64,000 bases of DNA from a virus (IMGVR_UViG_3300012582_000194:186001-250000), one strand, 5' to 3'. Shown: positions 48,538-57,350, numbered from the stretch's first letter. Numbers and translations are program-made. Notes: generated by a model not told the origin, from the letters alone.

Positions 48538-48708
48538 ATGTTTGTAAAATTTTACTTAAATTCGCCAAATTATTTAAAATATTATAAGAATAATACAACT
48601 AAGGTATCTAAAAGAGGTGATGTTAGAATGAATTTATCAGAGATTATTGAAGGTGGTGATATAGATGCTCAATTAAAAAAATCAATAGAAAAAATAATTA
48701 GTAAATAA
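48538..48708 (+). CDS. Small hypothetical protein
   Basis: 56 residues: MFVKFYLNSPNYLKYYKNN, basic middle (TKVSKRGDVR), helix LSEIIEGGDIDAQLKKSIEKI. Unrecognised. Confidence 0.6.
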   Translation: MFVKFYLNSPNYLKYYKNNTTKVSKRGDVRMNLSEIIEGGDIDAQLKKSIEKIISK

Positions 48709-48709
48709 A

Positions 48710-48741
48710 TTTGTATTTTTCTACAATATTTATTACCTTTG
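48710..48741 (+). promoter_or_regulatory. Bacteroidetes-type promoter
   Basis: TTTG (48710-48713), 20 bases, TACCTTTG (48734-48741); drives 48772-49997. Confidence 0.85.
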
Positions 48742-48771
48742 TAATATTAATCAATTAAACAACCTAAAACT

Positions 48772-49260
48772 ATGAAACTATACACAATCTTTATGGTACT
48801 AATGTCATTTATGATGATGTTATTAAGTACTATGCTTTATTATAAAGTATTTGATATGTCCGAAACAATGGATATTATCGCTAATGTTTTTTCTGCAACC
48901 ATTCTAATGATACTTGGAATTGGCGCAACATTTTATAATATTTCTAAACTATATTTCTCTAAAAGTAATAAATTCAAATTGATCAAATTGAAATGGAATA
49001 CAATTTTTAATATCAAAATGGTTATCCTTTGTATTTTATTTATGTCATGTTCAGATAGTAAAATGGAAACTGATTGTAGAGAAAAAACATTAAATGAGGT
49101 TAAAAGAATATTTCCCAATAGCAAAGTAATATATTACAATAATTATCGTGGTTATAATTATATAGTATCTGATACTATTAATGTAATGAAAGTATCATGT
49201 TCATGTTTGAACAATGGTAGTACGGTAATATTCCATATAGAAGTACTTGAACAAAAGTAG
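48772..49260 (+). CDS. Membrane protein fused to lipoprotein-like domain
   Basis: 162 residues. Two TM helices (1-27, 35-58), a basic linker, then a second signal-like segment with lipobox (MVILCILFMSC) at about 83-94 and a soluble domain (CREKTLNEVKRIFPNSK) paralogous to 27786-28091. Looks like a membrane gene fused with a lipoprotein gene; an internal start at the second Met stretch is possible. Confidence 0.7.
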   Translation: MKLYTIFMVLMSFMMMLLSTMLYYKVFDMSETMDIIANVFSATILMILGIGATFYNISKLYFSKSNKFKLIKLKWNTIFNIKMVILCILFMSCSDSKMETDCREKTLNEVKRIFPNSKVIYYNNYRGYNYIVSDTINVMKVSCSCLNNGSTVIFHIEVLEQK

Positions 49261-49263
49261 TCT

Positions 49264-49449
49264 ATGAGAAATAACTTTGTTTATTATAGTCCATTGATAC
49301 CAATTATTGGTATGTTGATTGTTATATTCGTACCCGTATATACAAAATTATGTATTACCGATGATACACTTTATAAAAAATCTAAACTGATTCAAAGATT
49401 ATCTTCAATAATTCTTGGAATTATATCCATATCATATGTGCTATGGTAG
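49264..49449 (+). CDS. Small membrane protein
   Basis: 61 residues, two TM segments (YYSPLIPIIGMLIVIFVPVY; LSSIILGIISISYVLW). Overlaps the next ATG. Confidence 0.65.
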   Translation: MRNNFVYYSPLIPIIGMLIVIFVPVYTKLCITDDTLYKKSKLIQRLSSIILGIISISYVLW

Positions 49450-49997
49450 AAAAAATTAAATCATATAATTTAATGAGAGCGTTATATTTTATATTATTAT
49501 TTTTTATATTATCTAATGCTTATTCACAAGATTCGACATTTAAAGTTAAATCATCTTATTATAGTAGAATTCAAAGTTTAACTTATGATGGGGTTGGTAG
49601 TAATAGACATTTACAAATAATAGAAGGTGGTAAATCATTTTCAGTTTTGGATATAGGAATCGCAATTGCGTATAGAGGTGGAGACTCTTTGATAATTATG
49701 CCTAAACTTACTTTGGATGCTTCACAGTACCAATATTTAAGCAACGAGTACTCAATTGGATTTGGATATTATTACAACAGTCAGACACCTATGGTATTTG
49801 ATATTTCGAGTACTATATTAGCACAAGTACATAAAAAAATAGCAATCGGTATAAGTGCTGGCTTTAGTGATTATAGTGGAGATGCTATAAATTATACAAA
49901 AAACTATATCGGGTTTATTGTTAGAATAGGTTTATTAAGAGACTTTAATGGAATGTTAACTAAAACAACTAGAATGAGATTTAATCATCATCGATAG
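49443..49997 (+). CDS. Secreted outer-membrane beta-barrel-like protein
   Basis: 184 residues (or from Met11). Signal peptide MRALYFILLFFILSNAYSQ, then alternating strands with aromatic ends (IGFGYYYNSQ, IAIGISAGFSDYSG, IGFIVRIGLL), about eight strands: an OmpA/OmpW-sized barrel. May remodel the host surface, e.g. to block superinfection (inference). Confidence 0.65.
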   Translation: MVEKIKSYNLMRALYFILLFFILSNAYSQDSTFKVKSSYYSRIQSLTYDGVGSNRHLQIIEGGKSFSVLDIGIAIAYRGGDSLIIMPKLTLDASQYQYLSNEYSIGFGYYYNSQTPMVFDISSTILAQVHKKIAIGISAGFSDYSGDAINYTKNYIGFIVRIGLLRDFNGMLTKTTRMRFNHHR

Positions 49998-50013
49998 TCT
50001 TAGTATATTTTTA

Positions 50014-50322
50014 TTATTTAGCTATTTCCCAATCATTTTTTTCATCATCCCAATGACGATTGTCATATGTATAGAATATAAAAGACTGTCCCAATATAGT
50101 CAAATCAAAATTAAATCCTGCATGATCACTTCTTCTTGTCCAACATAAATCAAATGAAAATATATTCCCCAATAAATTTAAATGTATTCCAAACCATTTA
50201 TTATCAGTCAATAAACGAACATTTAAATCAAACATTTGGTATACATTCAATTTATTCGGAAGCCATTGTAAACAGAATGATTTATTCTTACACCACTTAA
50301 TAGGTTTCTCTATAAAATACAT
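50014..50322 (-). CDS. Hypothetical protein
   Basis: 102 residues, tryptophan/phenylalanine-rich beta protein (FGIHLNLLGNIFSFDLCWTRR). Convergent with the beta-barrel gene. Unrecognised. Confidence 0.65.
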   Translation of the reverse strand: MYFIEKPIKWCKNKSFCLQWLPNKLNVYQMFDLNVRLLTDNKWFGIHLNLLGNIFSFDLCWTRRSDHAGFNFDLTILGQSFIFYTYDNRHWDDEKNDWEIAK

Positions 50323-50323
50323 A

Positions 50324-50533
50324 TTATAATATTTTTAATTCATCAACTTCGAATATATCACTACCTATAAAATTTCCCTTTATAGTAACCATTTTTCCTT
50401 CTAATTTATGTAATGGTTCGTCGTTCTTTCTCAATTTCATTTTCAACCAACCCAATACTATGAAAGCTTCTTCCTGTTCATTTTTAGAACCTTTGTCGAA
50501 TATATCAACGACTACTTTTCCACTAATTTCCAT
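50324..50533 (-). CDS. Hypothetical protein
   Basis: 69 residues, beta-rich (EISGKVVVDIFDKG, KMVTIKGNFIGSDIFEVDEL), OB-like strand pattern. Unrecognised. Confidence 0.6.
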   Translation of the reverse strand: MEISGKVVVDIFDKGSKNEQEEAFIVLGWLKMKLRKNDEPLHKLEGKMVTIKGNFIGSDIFEVDELKIL

Positions 50534-50999
50534 ATATTTTATCTATTCTTGATTTTCTATCTTGTTTAATTTCTTTTTCTCTTATTGGCATGTGCCAATC
50601 TAATTTTCTATCATTATCAAGAAATATAGTAATATAATACTTTAATTCATTATGGAATTCTATTTCTCTTATTACTGCTTTCACGTCTATTGAATTATTT
50701 ATTTTTGTTGTTATCACATCACCAACTTTAAACTTAGAGTTATCAATTATATATTGATTTCTCTGATTTTTTTCTATTTGTTTTAATTTTTTGCTATACG
50801 GAATATCTAATAATACTAATGGTCCAGTAAGAATAAATATTAAATTCCACCCTCCTACAATATTAGTTTTATTTAAATATTTAGAAAAATATGTTTTGTG
50901 TTCTTTTATTTCAATAATACTTTTCATACCAATAATTATCCACAAACAAAAACCCGTTGTAGAAATAATTATCAATAAAGCTTCCATTGTAGCATCCAT
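50523..50999 (-). CDS. Membrane SH3-like tagged protein
   Basis: 158 residues: two TM segments, then KFKVGDVITTKINNSIDV barrel and tail KQDRKSRIDKIYGN. Same plan as 55698-56135 and 61859-62320: barrel and tail displayed from the membrane. Confidence 0.8.
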   Translation of the reverse strand: MDATMEALLIIISTTGFCLWIIIGMKSIIEIKEHKTYFSKYLNKTNIVGGWNLIFILTGPLVLLDIPYSKKLKQIEKNQRNQYIIDNSKFKVGDVITTKINNSIDVKAVIREIEFHNELKYYITIFLDNDRKLDWHMPIREKEIKQDRKSRIDKIYGN

Positions 51000-51057
51000 A
51001 TTAATTATATGTTCTCAAATACTATTTGTTTTATTTGTATTGAATTAAAATAGAAAA

Positions 51058-51435
51058 TTATGGACAATATGAGTTTTTCAATGGACGAAATTCTTTTGGT
51101 AATTCTTCGAATGTTATAATATTATAATCAAGCTCACCACCATTATAATTTCTATCTACAATAAATATTGTTTTCGCTTGTTTTAAAATTTCTAAATAGA
51201 TAATAGCTTTAGATAGAAAATCTGATATTTGTGCTTTAGTTGATAACACATGGATGAATCTGACAAACTCTTGTTCAACATCATCTAATAATATAACACC
51301 AAGCACTACTGTACCATACTTATTTGTTCCATAATAAATAACATCATTTTCACCATCATTAGAAACAACAGTATAATCACTTACAATTTCATGTAAGTGT
51401 GGTATTAGATGTTTATGTTTTGCGACAATAAACAT
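51058..51435 (-). CDS. Hypothetical protein
   Basis: 125 residues, alpha/beta; VVLGVILLDDVEQEFVRFIHVL. Unrecognised. Confidence 0.65.
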   Translation of the reverse strand: MFIVAKHKHLIPHLHEIVSDYTVVSNDGENDVIYYGTNKYGTVVLGVILLDDVEQEFVRFIHVLSTKAQISDFLSKAIIYLEILKQAKTIFIVDRNYNGGELDYNIITFEELPKEFRPLKNSYCP

Positions 51436-51436
51436 A

Positions 51437-51658
51437 TTACTTTTTTAATGATAATAGTTTATTAATTGTATTAGACAATTCTTCGTCCAATTCAGCATCT
51501 AACCAATAACTACCATTGTTACCATCTCTAATATTAATATCCCATTTTTTACAAATTTGTTTCAATCTTAAATCATTCAATTTAACATTATGAATTTCTA
51601 AGCCATTAACATAAGATGTAAAATCTTCTCTATATAATTTGTATAATTTTTCGTTCAT
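51437..51658 (-). CDS. Hypothetical protein
   Basis: 73 residues, helical (LYREDFTSYVNGLEIHN; DEELSNTINKLLSLKK). Unrecognised. Confidence 0.65.
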   Translation of the reverse strand: MNEKLYKLYREDFTSYVNGLEIHNVKLNDLRLKQICKKWDINIRDGNNGSYWLDAELDEELSNTINKLLSLKK

Positions 51659-51666
51659 TTTAATTT

Positions 51667-51777
51667 TTATGTGTTAAATATCCAATAGAAAAATAAACAT
51701 AATACAATCATTATCGGAAATAATGCTAACATCCATGCCAACAACCACTTAGATGTATTTAATATTTTTTTAATCAT
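51667..51777 (-). CDS. Single-TM micropeptide
   Basis: 36 residues, MIKKILNTSKW then one TM helix to near the end. Start overlaps the previous stop. Confidence 0.55.
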   Translation of the reverse strand: MIKKILNTSKWLLAWMLALFPIMIVLCLFFYWIFNT

Positions 51778-51917
51778 AACCTTTTATATTTTATTTGTAA
51801 TATTAAGCAATTTAATTTATCACTTTCTGATAAATTATTATTTATTTCATTTATAATATAATTAGTTATTTTTTCATGTAATACTAACTTCTTTGCTAAC
51901 TTTTCAAATGTATTCAT
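51774..51917 (-). CDS. Small helical protein
   Basis: 47 residues: FEKLAKKLVLHEKITNYII and LSESDKLNCLILQIKYKRL. Coupled to the TM micropeptide. Confidence 0.6.
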   Translation of the reverse strand: MNTFEKLAKKLVLHEKITNYIINEINNNLSESDKLNCLILQIKYKRL

Positions 51918-51919
51918 AA

Positions 51920-52252
51920 TTATGATATAGAATTTTCTATAATTTTAGTTCTATATTCTTTGAGTGATAAGGAAGTTTTACTATTGAATTTTATAGTAAC
52001 TCTATTTCCATTAATAGAAATTTCATCAACATCATAATGATATACCCAAGCATCAGATGAACGATTTTCCATGTATAATTCTTTACTATCTCTTATTCTA
52101 TTCCATATTTTAATATCAATAATATCAAATTTGGCACAACCATTTTTTGAAAAATATGTTGTATTATCTTTAAATTTAACTTTACCAAAAGAAAAAGTAA
52201 ATTCTAAAGCTGCTTCCCATACTATGTTCTTATATTCTTTAATACTTATCAT
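51920..52252 (-). CDS. Class B-like tagged protein
   Basis: 110 residues from MISIKEYKNIVWEAAL. End LSLKEYRTKIIENSIS. The body differs from the LICxKTH and KKFIGL families. Start chosen after the stop of 52270-52905. Confidence 0.7.
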   Translation of the reverse strand: MISIKEYKNIVWEAALEFTFSFGKVKFKDNTTYFSKNGCAKFDIIDIKIWNRIRDSKELYMENRSSDAWVYHYDVDEISINGNRVTIKFNSKTSLSLKEYRTKIIENSIS

Positions 52253-52269
52253 AATTGTAATTTTAACAT

Positions 52270-52905
52270 CTATAGCCAAGTACCGTACCTTCTACCATTT
52301 CTTTCACTCCTTTCAGGCATATCAATTTCACGCACCTTACTTTTAAATATATTTAAATAATAGTCATTTAATCCTTTCTTAAAAATTCTTGATAGTTTTA
52401 ATGATTCTTCGCTTGTTAAATCTATTGTAAATTCTTTATATTTTAAATAACATCTAACATTTTCTACAGTAGTATAATACAACTGTGGATAAAATTCTCT
52501 ATGAATATCATCAGCAAAATAATAATAATCATTATTTTGAATATATTTACTAATGGTATTACTACCACATAATCTATTAAACCAATCCTTTAAATATCTC
52601 TCAGGTGTTTCTGGTTCAGGTTGTGTTGGTAATATAGGCGTTAATATATTTTCTGTATTGATAGCTTCTTCAATTTCATCCAAATCATCATCATTTAAAA
52701 AAGTAAAATCTTCTTCTACGGTTGGATCAAAATCTGTGAAATCGTCATAAATATCACCATCATTATCAATAACTTCTGATGTAAAATTACTACCATTTAT
52801 ATGCGAATCAACCTTCGGTGTAACTAATCTACCCTCCATATACAAATCTGATTTTGGAATAGGCGGGATGGTATGTTTTTTTACTAAATTAATTAATTTT
52901 CTCAT
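52270..52905 (-). CDS. Acidic two-domain protein, tandem duplicate 1
   Basis: 211 residues: acidic N-terminal half (DDFTDFDPTVEEDFTFLND), linker LTPILPTQPEPETPE, C-terminal domain (YLKDWFNRLCG, FKKGLNDYYLNIFKSKV). C-terminal domain shared with 52902-53348. Confidence 0.7.
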   Translation of the reverse strand: MRKLINLVKKHTIPPIPKSDLYMEGRLVTPKVDSHINGSNFTSEVIDNDGDIYDDFTDFDPTVEEDFTFLNDDDLDEIEEAINTENILTPILPTQPEPETPERYLKDWFNRLCGSNTISKYIQNNDYYYFADDIHREFYPQLYYTTVENVRCYLKYKEFTIDLTSEESLKLSRIFKKGLNDYYLNIFKSKVREIDMPERSERNGRRYGTWL

Positions 52906-53348
52906 AATATTATTTCTTTATATGTAAATTTCAAATCATTTATTTTATTAGTAAAAATATTTAAATAATAATCATTAATACCTTTATTAAATATAGCTAT
53001 TAAATTATCCATTTCTGTTCTATTAAGAGAAACTTTAAATTCTTTAAAGCTTAATTTAGTGTATGTAATTGATAATATGGGATAATTATTTGATTCAACA
53101 TTATTTTCACCAAAATAATAAGTCGTTGTACCACAACTATATTTATTTATATTCAAATCATTACATAATATAATAAACCATTCTTTTATTAATATTTCTG
53201 GTGTTGGCGGTAATGGTAATTGAGGAGTTAATGTATTTTGTTCTTCTTCCATTTCTATTTCTTCAATATCATCAGAATTTAAAAATATTGATTCCATTAC
53301 ATTCTGTTTCATATTATTTTCAATATTTTTGGATTTAAAAAACATCAT
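52902..53348 (-). CDS. Acidic two-domain protein, tandem duplicate 2
   Basis: 148 residues: acidic SDDIEEIEMEEEQ, linker LTPQLPLPPTPE, C-terminal domain (LIKEWFIILCN, FNKGINDYYLNIFTNKI). Duplicate of 52270-52905 with a shorter N-terminus. Confidence 0.7.
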   Translation of the reverse strand: MMFFKSKNIENNMKQNVMESIFLNSDDIEEIEMEEEQNTLTPQLPLPPTPEILIKEWFIILCNDLNINKYSCGTTTYYFGENNVESNNYPILSITYTKLSFKEFKVSLNRTEMDNLIAIFNKGINDYYLNIFTNKINDLKFTYKEIIL

Positions 53349-53418
53349 AACTCTACAATTTAAACATTATAGATAAATTAATGATGAAAGTTTTAAAATG
53401 AATATTTTTTTATAAAAA

Positions 53419-53450
53419 TTTGTTTTTTTCTTCAGTTATGCGTATATTTG
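53419..53450 (+). promoter_or_regulatory. Bacteroidetes-type promoter
   Basis: TTTG (53419-53422), 20 bases, TATATTTG (53443-53450), six bases, ATG 53457. Confidence 0.85.
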
Positions 53451-53456
53451 TCATAT

Positions 53457-53726
53457 ATGAAGAGAAAATACAGAATCAAACACATCATAAAAAAAGGTAA
53501 TACATGCTATATTCCACAAATTAGGAAGTTTTTTATGTGGTTTGATATACAAGCAGAAGGAATGTTTGGTATGTATGACGTTTATTTTAATAACCAAGAA
53601 GATGCTAAAGATTGGATTAAAAAAGACATCGAACATCGAAAAAAGATGGCAGATAATAGAACAATTGAGTGTATTCCATTTCATACAAGAACAGAAAGAA
53701 TTCAAAATCTAATTGATAAAAAATGA
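53457..53726 (+). CDS. Tagged hypothetical protein
   Basis: 89 residues from MKRKYRIKH, the first ATG after the promoter. Aromatic middle (FMWFDIQAEGMFGMYDVYF), tail FHTRTERIQNLIDKK (class A variant). Confidence 0.75.
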   Translation: MKRKYRIKHIIKKGNTCYIPQIRKFFMWFDIQAEGMFGMYDVYFNNQEDAKDWIKKDIEHRKKMADNRTIECIPFHTRTERIQNLIDKK

Positions 53727-53878
53727 TTCTTATTAAAGAAACAAAATATCAAGATGGTATCATGAAAGTCTATGAAGTAAAAACGCAATGCTTTATTCCC
53801 GAACATGGTAAAAAAGATATGAAAGAAAGTATATGTATTGAACACATCTTTATATTTGAAAAATATGAATCTATCTGA
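53723..53878 (+). CDS. Small hypothetical protein
   Basis: 51 residues: ILIKETKYQDGIMKVYEV, HIFIFEKYESI. 4-base overlap with the previous gene, 14-base overlap with the next. Confidence 0.6.
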   Translation: MILIKETKYQDGIMKVYEVKTQCFIPEHGKKDMKESICIEHIFIFEKYESI

Positions 53879-54134
53879 ATTATTTGATAAATTAAAAATT
53901 GGAGATATTCTAATTATAGAAAAACTACCCAGTCTTTGGTCAAATGCTGCTGGTGGAAAATGTGGTATGAATGTTATTAAATATCCATACCATTTTACTA
54001 TAGAATCCATAGTACTAAGTAGAATCTCAATTCATATTGCAATAAAAGATACAAATGGATATGGTTGGTCAATTAATGATGAAAATATAAAATTGTTTAC
54101 ACACATAAACAGAGTTAATAGAATAAAAATTTAA
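53865..54134 (+). CDS. SH3-like protein, YPYxFTI family
   Basis: 89 residues from MNLSELFDKL. LKIGDILIIEKLPSLW, VIKYPYHFTIESI, IKDTNGYGWSI; end NRVNRIKI is a truncated class A tail. Paralogue of 257-568. Confidence 0.75.
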   Translation: MNLSELFDKLKIGDILIIEKLPSLWSNAAGGKCGMNVIKYPYHFTIESIVLSRISIHIAIKDTNGYGWSINDENIKLFTHINRVNRIKI

Positions 54135-54141
54135 ACCTATA

Positions 54142-54426
54142 ATGGAATACAACGATTTTAAAAAATTAAATGTAGGTGATAATATCACAATTAAAGAAAA
54201 TCCAATTTCTTGGACATCCCACAATTATGGTAGATGTGGAACTGATAGAGTAAAGTATCCGTATACATTTACCATCGTTAAATTTGCATATTTGAAAGGA
54301 TTTTTTAATCATATTTCTATTATATGTCAAAACGGTTATGGTTGGTCAATTGAAGTGTCTAATTATGAAAAATTTGAAATTAATAAAAAAAGCAGAAGAA
54401 GTAGAATCGAAAATTTGAATATATGA
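54142..54426 (+). CDS. SH3-like tagged protein, YPYxFTI family
   Basis: 94 residues: LNVGDNITIKENPISW, VKYPYTFTIVKF, QNGYGWSI, tail SRRSRIENLNI. Confidence 0.8.
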   Translation: MEYNDFKKLNVGDNITIKENPISWTSHNYGRCGTDRVKYPYTFTIVKFAYLKGFFNHISIICQNGYGWSIEVSNYEKFEINKKSRRSRIENLNI

Positions 54427-54665
54427 AAATTGAAATTGGTGATGTAATGATTTGTTTACCAGGATTTACTAATAACATTAGTAACTCTAACTATGGTGGT
54501 GCTGGGTATACAGAAAATAAAATATTTACCGTAGGGAGCATTACAGGTAACGGTAGAGTTATATGGGCTAATGATGAAAGTGGTAAAGGTGTTTACAGTT
54601 ATACATTAAAACATTATACTAATAGAAAATCAAGAATTGAAAAATTACACAATGAAAATTTATAA
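54423..54665 (+). CDS. SH3-like tagged protein
   Basis: 80 residues: IEIGDVMICLPGF, FTVGSITGNGRVIWAND, tail TNRKSRIEKLHNENL. Confidence 0.8.
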   Translation: MKIEIGDVMICLPGFTNNISNSNYGGAGYTENKIFTVGSITGNGRVIWANDESGKGVYSYTLKHYTNRKSRIEKLHNENL

Positions 54666-54685
54666 TAATAAATAAAATACCATTT

Positions 54686-55114
54686 TTATATTATATGATA
54701 TTCTAAATAATTATGTTTCTCTATATACTCTTGTGGTGATTTATATTTTTCGGGGAAACCTTTCGACCTATCCCAACTTGGTTTTAGCATATCTATTGCA
54801 TACATAGCCCTAGCAATTGTTGGCTCATATGTAGAACCTAAACCAAAACCAGTTCCCCATTTAGATGATGGTTTATGTACAGATGCGAATCTGAACTCAC
54901 CATAACGATCATAATCAACTTTACCAATTTTATTATCCTTAGTAAATAAAAACCATGTCGATGGTTCTTCTGGTACTATAATATCAAATCCATTTGATTT
55001 TAGCAGTTTTGCATATTGATTTAATGCTTCGGATGTAGAGTAAATTTCATCTTCCTCTTCTTCTTCCTCATCCCAATCTTCCGAGAAATCTTCAAACAAT
55101 TTTAAGTATTTCAT
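54686..55114 (-). CDS. N-tagged acidic protein
   Basis: 142 residues. MKYLKLFEDFSEDWDEEEE, near-identical to the start of 39156-39545, then an alpha/beta domain (ALNQYAKLLKSNGFDIIVP, GFGLGSTYEPTIARAMYAI). Divergent from the 2H gene. Confidence 0.75.
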   Translation of the reverse strand: MKYLKLFEDFSEDWDEEEEEEDEIYSTSEALNQYAKLLKSNGFDIIVPEEPSTWFLFTKDNKIGKVDYDRYGEFRFASVHKPSSKWGTGFGLGSTYEPTIARAMYAIDMLKPSWDRSKGFPEKYKSPQEYIEKHNYLEYHII

Positions 55115-55137
55115 GAACTATATATAATATATACTTT

Positions 55138-55692
55138 ATGAATTTCTACTCAAATTTCGATGATTTTCTATTAGAGAAAAATGGATTTACACACAATGTA
55201 TTATTATATAAATTAAATATTCCTGGATGGGAAAATATTATAAACAGTATTGATAAAGAAGATATTTGGAAAATAGAGAATACAGAATTACCTGGTATAC
55301 CAGGTGGTTATCAATTGTATCCACATGTTACTTTATTGTATAATTTAAGAAATACAAATATAAACAAAATTGGTTCATTAATAAGCACCTTAGAACCTAT
55401 TAAATTTGAAATTAATGGTATAAATATATTTAGAACATCTAAGGGATACGATGTATTAAAAATGTCTGTTAAACCAACCGAAGAACTTCTTTATATACAT
55501 CAAATATTTAAGGATATTTTTCATACAAATTCTAATGATGATTATACACCACATATTACAATAGCATACTTAAAAGAAGGTACTGCTCTAAAATATGTTG
55601 ATTATGAATATAAAAATATTATTTATTCCGATACTATCATATACAGTCTAAAAAGTGGTTATCAACTCGAATTTAAAATTGATGCTAAATAA
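55138..55692 (+). CDS. 2H phosphoesterase-like protein
   Basis: 184 residues. Two H-x-T motifs about 75 residues apart: HVT (63-65, YPHVTLLYN) and HIT (139-141, TPHITIAYL), the active site of LigT/2H phosphoesterases acting on cyclic or 2',5'/2',3' phosphodiesters. The T4 anti-CBASS protein Acb1 has the same fold and size range. The start MNFYSNFDDFLLEKN resembles a relaxed packaging-type N-terminus. Anti-defence role is inference; RNA-end processing is the alternative. Confidence 0.8.
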   Translation: MNFYSNFDDFLLEKNGFTHNVLLYKLNIPGWENIINSIDKEDIWKIENTELPGIPGGYQLYPHVTLLYNLRNTNINKIGSLISTLEPIKFEINGINIFRTSKGYDVLKMSVKPTEELLYIHQIFKDIFHTNSNDDYTPHITIAYLKEGTALKYVDYEYKNIIYSDTIIYSLKSGYQLEFKIDAK

Positions 55693-55697
55693 GTAGC

Positions 55698-56135
55698 TTA
55701 ATTATAAAGATTATCAATTCTCGATTTTCTATCAAGTTTTACACATCTTTCATCAAATTCTATACGCTCTAATCCTTCCAATAAATAAACAATACTAAAA
55801 TTTTTAACTTTAATTTTAACTATTTTACCTTTTATATTATGATTGTATAATATGGCTATTACTCTATCATCAATTTTAAATTTGACGTTTCTCAGTAATC
55901 GTTTCTTGTGCTTTATGTTTATTATTGATGTAATTAAAATATCTATTGAAATTAATGGACCACTCAACATAAGTAATATATTATATTTACTAAATAAATC
56001 ATTTGTATCAAAATATTTAGATACTAAATACGTATTACTACAGTCATATAACATGTTAGTTAAAATAACACCTATCACAAACCAAAGCACACCTATTATA
56101 ATAAAAATTATTGCTGTCGTTACTATTGTTTCCAT
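55698..56135 (-). CDS. Membrane SH3-like tagged protein
   Basis: 145 residues from METIVTTAIIF. Two TM segments, FKIDDRVIAILYN barrel, tail KLDRKSRIDNLYN. Paralogue of 50523-50999. Confidence 0.8.
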   Translation of the reverse strand: METIVTTAIIFIIIGVLWFVIGVILTNMLYDCSNTYLVSKYFDTNDLFSKYNILLMLSGPLISIDILITSIINIKHKKRLLRNVKFKIDDRVIAILYNHNIKGKIVKIKVKNFSIVYLLEGLERIEFDERCVKLDRKSRIDNLYN

Positions 56136-56139
56136 TAAA

Positions 56140-56457
56140 TTAAAAATTATCAACTAATGTTATTTCTATTTTTAGTGCATCTTCTACTATACTTTTAATC
56201 CAATGATAACCAAATAGCGATTCTTTTGTTCCACATTTTTCTATAGCTTCTTTATGTGTTATAATATTAGAATTAACTGATTTATTTAGAATCATATTTC
56301 TAAACATATAAAAATCAACAATATCTAACATATATTGTTTACTTTTTAAATAATCTTTAATTTCTTCATCTTGTTTAATGAAATTTAACATTTCATAATT
56401 TACTCTACCCCCTGATAAGAAGTATTTCCATTTAGAACTTTTTGTTAATGATTGCAT
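56140..56457 (-). CDS. Hypothetical protein
   Basis: 105 residues, helical, SSKWKYFLSGGRVNYEML. Unrecognised. Confidence 0.65.
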   Translation of the reverse strand: MQSLTKSSKWKYFLSGGRVNYEMLNFIKQDEEIKDYLKSKQYMLDIVDFYMFRNMILNKSVNSNIITHKEAIEKCGTKESLFGYHWIKSIVEDALKIEITLVDNF

Positions 56458-56507
56458 AATATAAACTATGTGGGAATATTATAAAATTTAATATGAATGA
56501 TATGATA

Positions 56508-56915
56508 TTAATCATTATTAGCTTTTTTAGCGTTTTTTACTTTATTAACAAAGAAATTTTTCATTCTTGACGATATGTGACCATCAAATCCAATATCATC
56601 AACTTTTTTTGAATATTCTTGTAAAATTAATTTGTAAATATAAATTTTATTTTTAATATCGCTTTCAAAAATATCTTTAAATATAACATTAAATGTTGCT
56701 AATAATTTTGATACCCTTTTATCAACAATAGCTTCTTTATTTAAAATATATAAGACTTTAAATTCTTTTTCGCTACCAAACGTACCAACCATCAATTTTT
56801 CCATTTTATCTTGTGGAATTTGAGGAGCAGGTTCAATATCAGGTTTTGTCGTATTGCTTACAGGCTTAACATTAGTTCTAATATTACCTTCTGTTAAATT
56901 TGATTTCTTACTCAT
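56508..56915 (-). CDS. Helical hypothetical protein with proline linker
   Basis: 135 residues from MSKKSNLTEGN; the frame continues upstream to 57104, but that part overlaps the 57025 gene on the other strand. Linker TKPDIEPAPQIPQ, then helices and a lysine-rich end (FFVNKVKNAKKANND). Unrecognised. Confidence 0.65.
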   Translation of the reverse strand: MSKKSNLTEGNIRTNVKPVSNTTKPDIEPAPQIPQDKMEKLMVGTFGSEKEFKVLYILNKEAIVDKRVSKLLATFNVIFKDIFESDIKNKIYIYKLILQEYSKKVDDIGFDGHISSRMKNFFVNKVKNAKKANND

Positions 56916-57024
56916 ATTAAGTGTTTTTATTATGTGTATTATAGTTAAAATAAATCTAAATGTTTCAGATTTCATACTTTTTTTCAAAAAACAATTTAAT
57001 ATATAACAAAAACCCATAAATAAC

Positions 57025-57333
57025 ATGATAAAAATTACAAGTACTGCTAATAAAACAATTACAGTTAGCGATAATGGAACAAATGGTACGAGTGGTACAC
57101 CCATATCTTCTTTTATATGTTTAGGGATTGATTGTGAAGTTAAGGTTTTTGATGATAATGTTGATCAATTCAATTATAAATATAGAGTTTTAAGAACTGT
57201 CAATATTACAAACAAATTCACAAAACTTTTAATAGCTACTGTAAATGTAGAAACATTAGATACATCATCATCAAGCTATAGTTCAAATATGGATACGTAT
57301 GCCAATAATTTAATAAGTATTTTATACGCTTAA
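57025..57333 (+). CDS. Hypothetical beta-rich protein
   Basis: 102 residues: ITVSDNGTNGTSGTPIS, strands FKVFDDN, serine-rich SSSSYSSNM. Could be a virion decoration-type protein; not assignable. Upstream TTTAATATATAAC. Confidence 0.6.
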   Translation: MIKITSTANKTITVSDNGTNGTSGTPISSFICLGIDCEVKVFDDNVDQFNYKYRVLRTVNITNKFTKLLIATVNVETLDTSSSSYSSNMDTYANNLISILYA

Positions 57334-57350
57334 AATAAATTTTGTCAAAA

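Noticed and set aside
56916-57104. Upstream extension of the 56508 gene
   Set aside because: Overlaps the 57025 gene on the other strand; an internal ATG at 56915 gives a compact protein.
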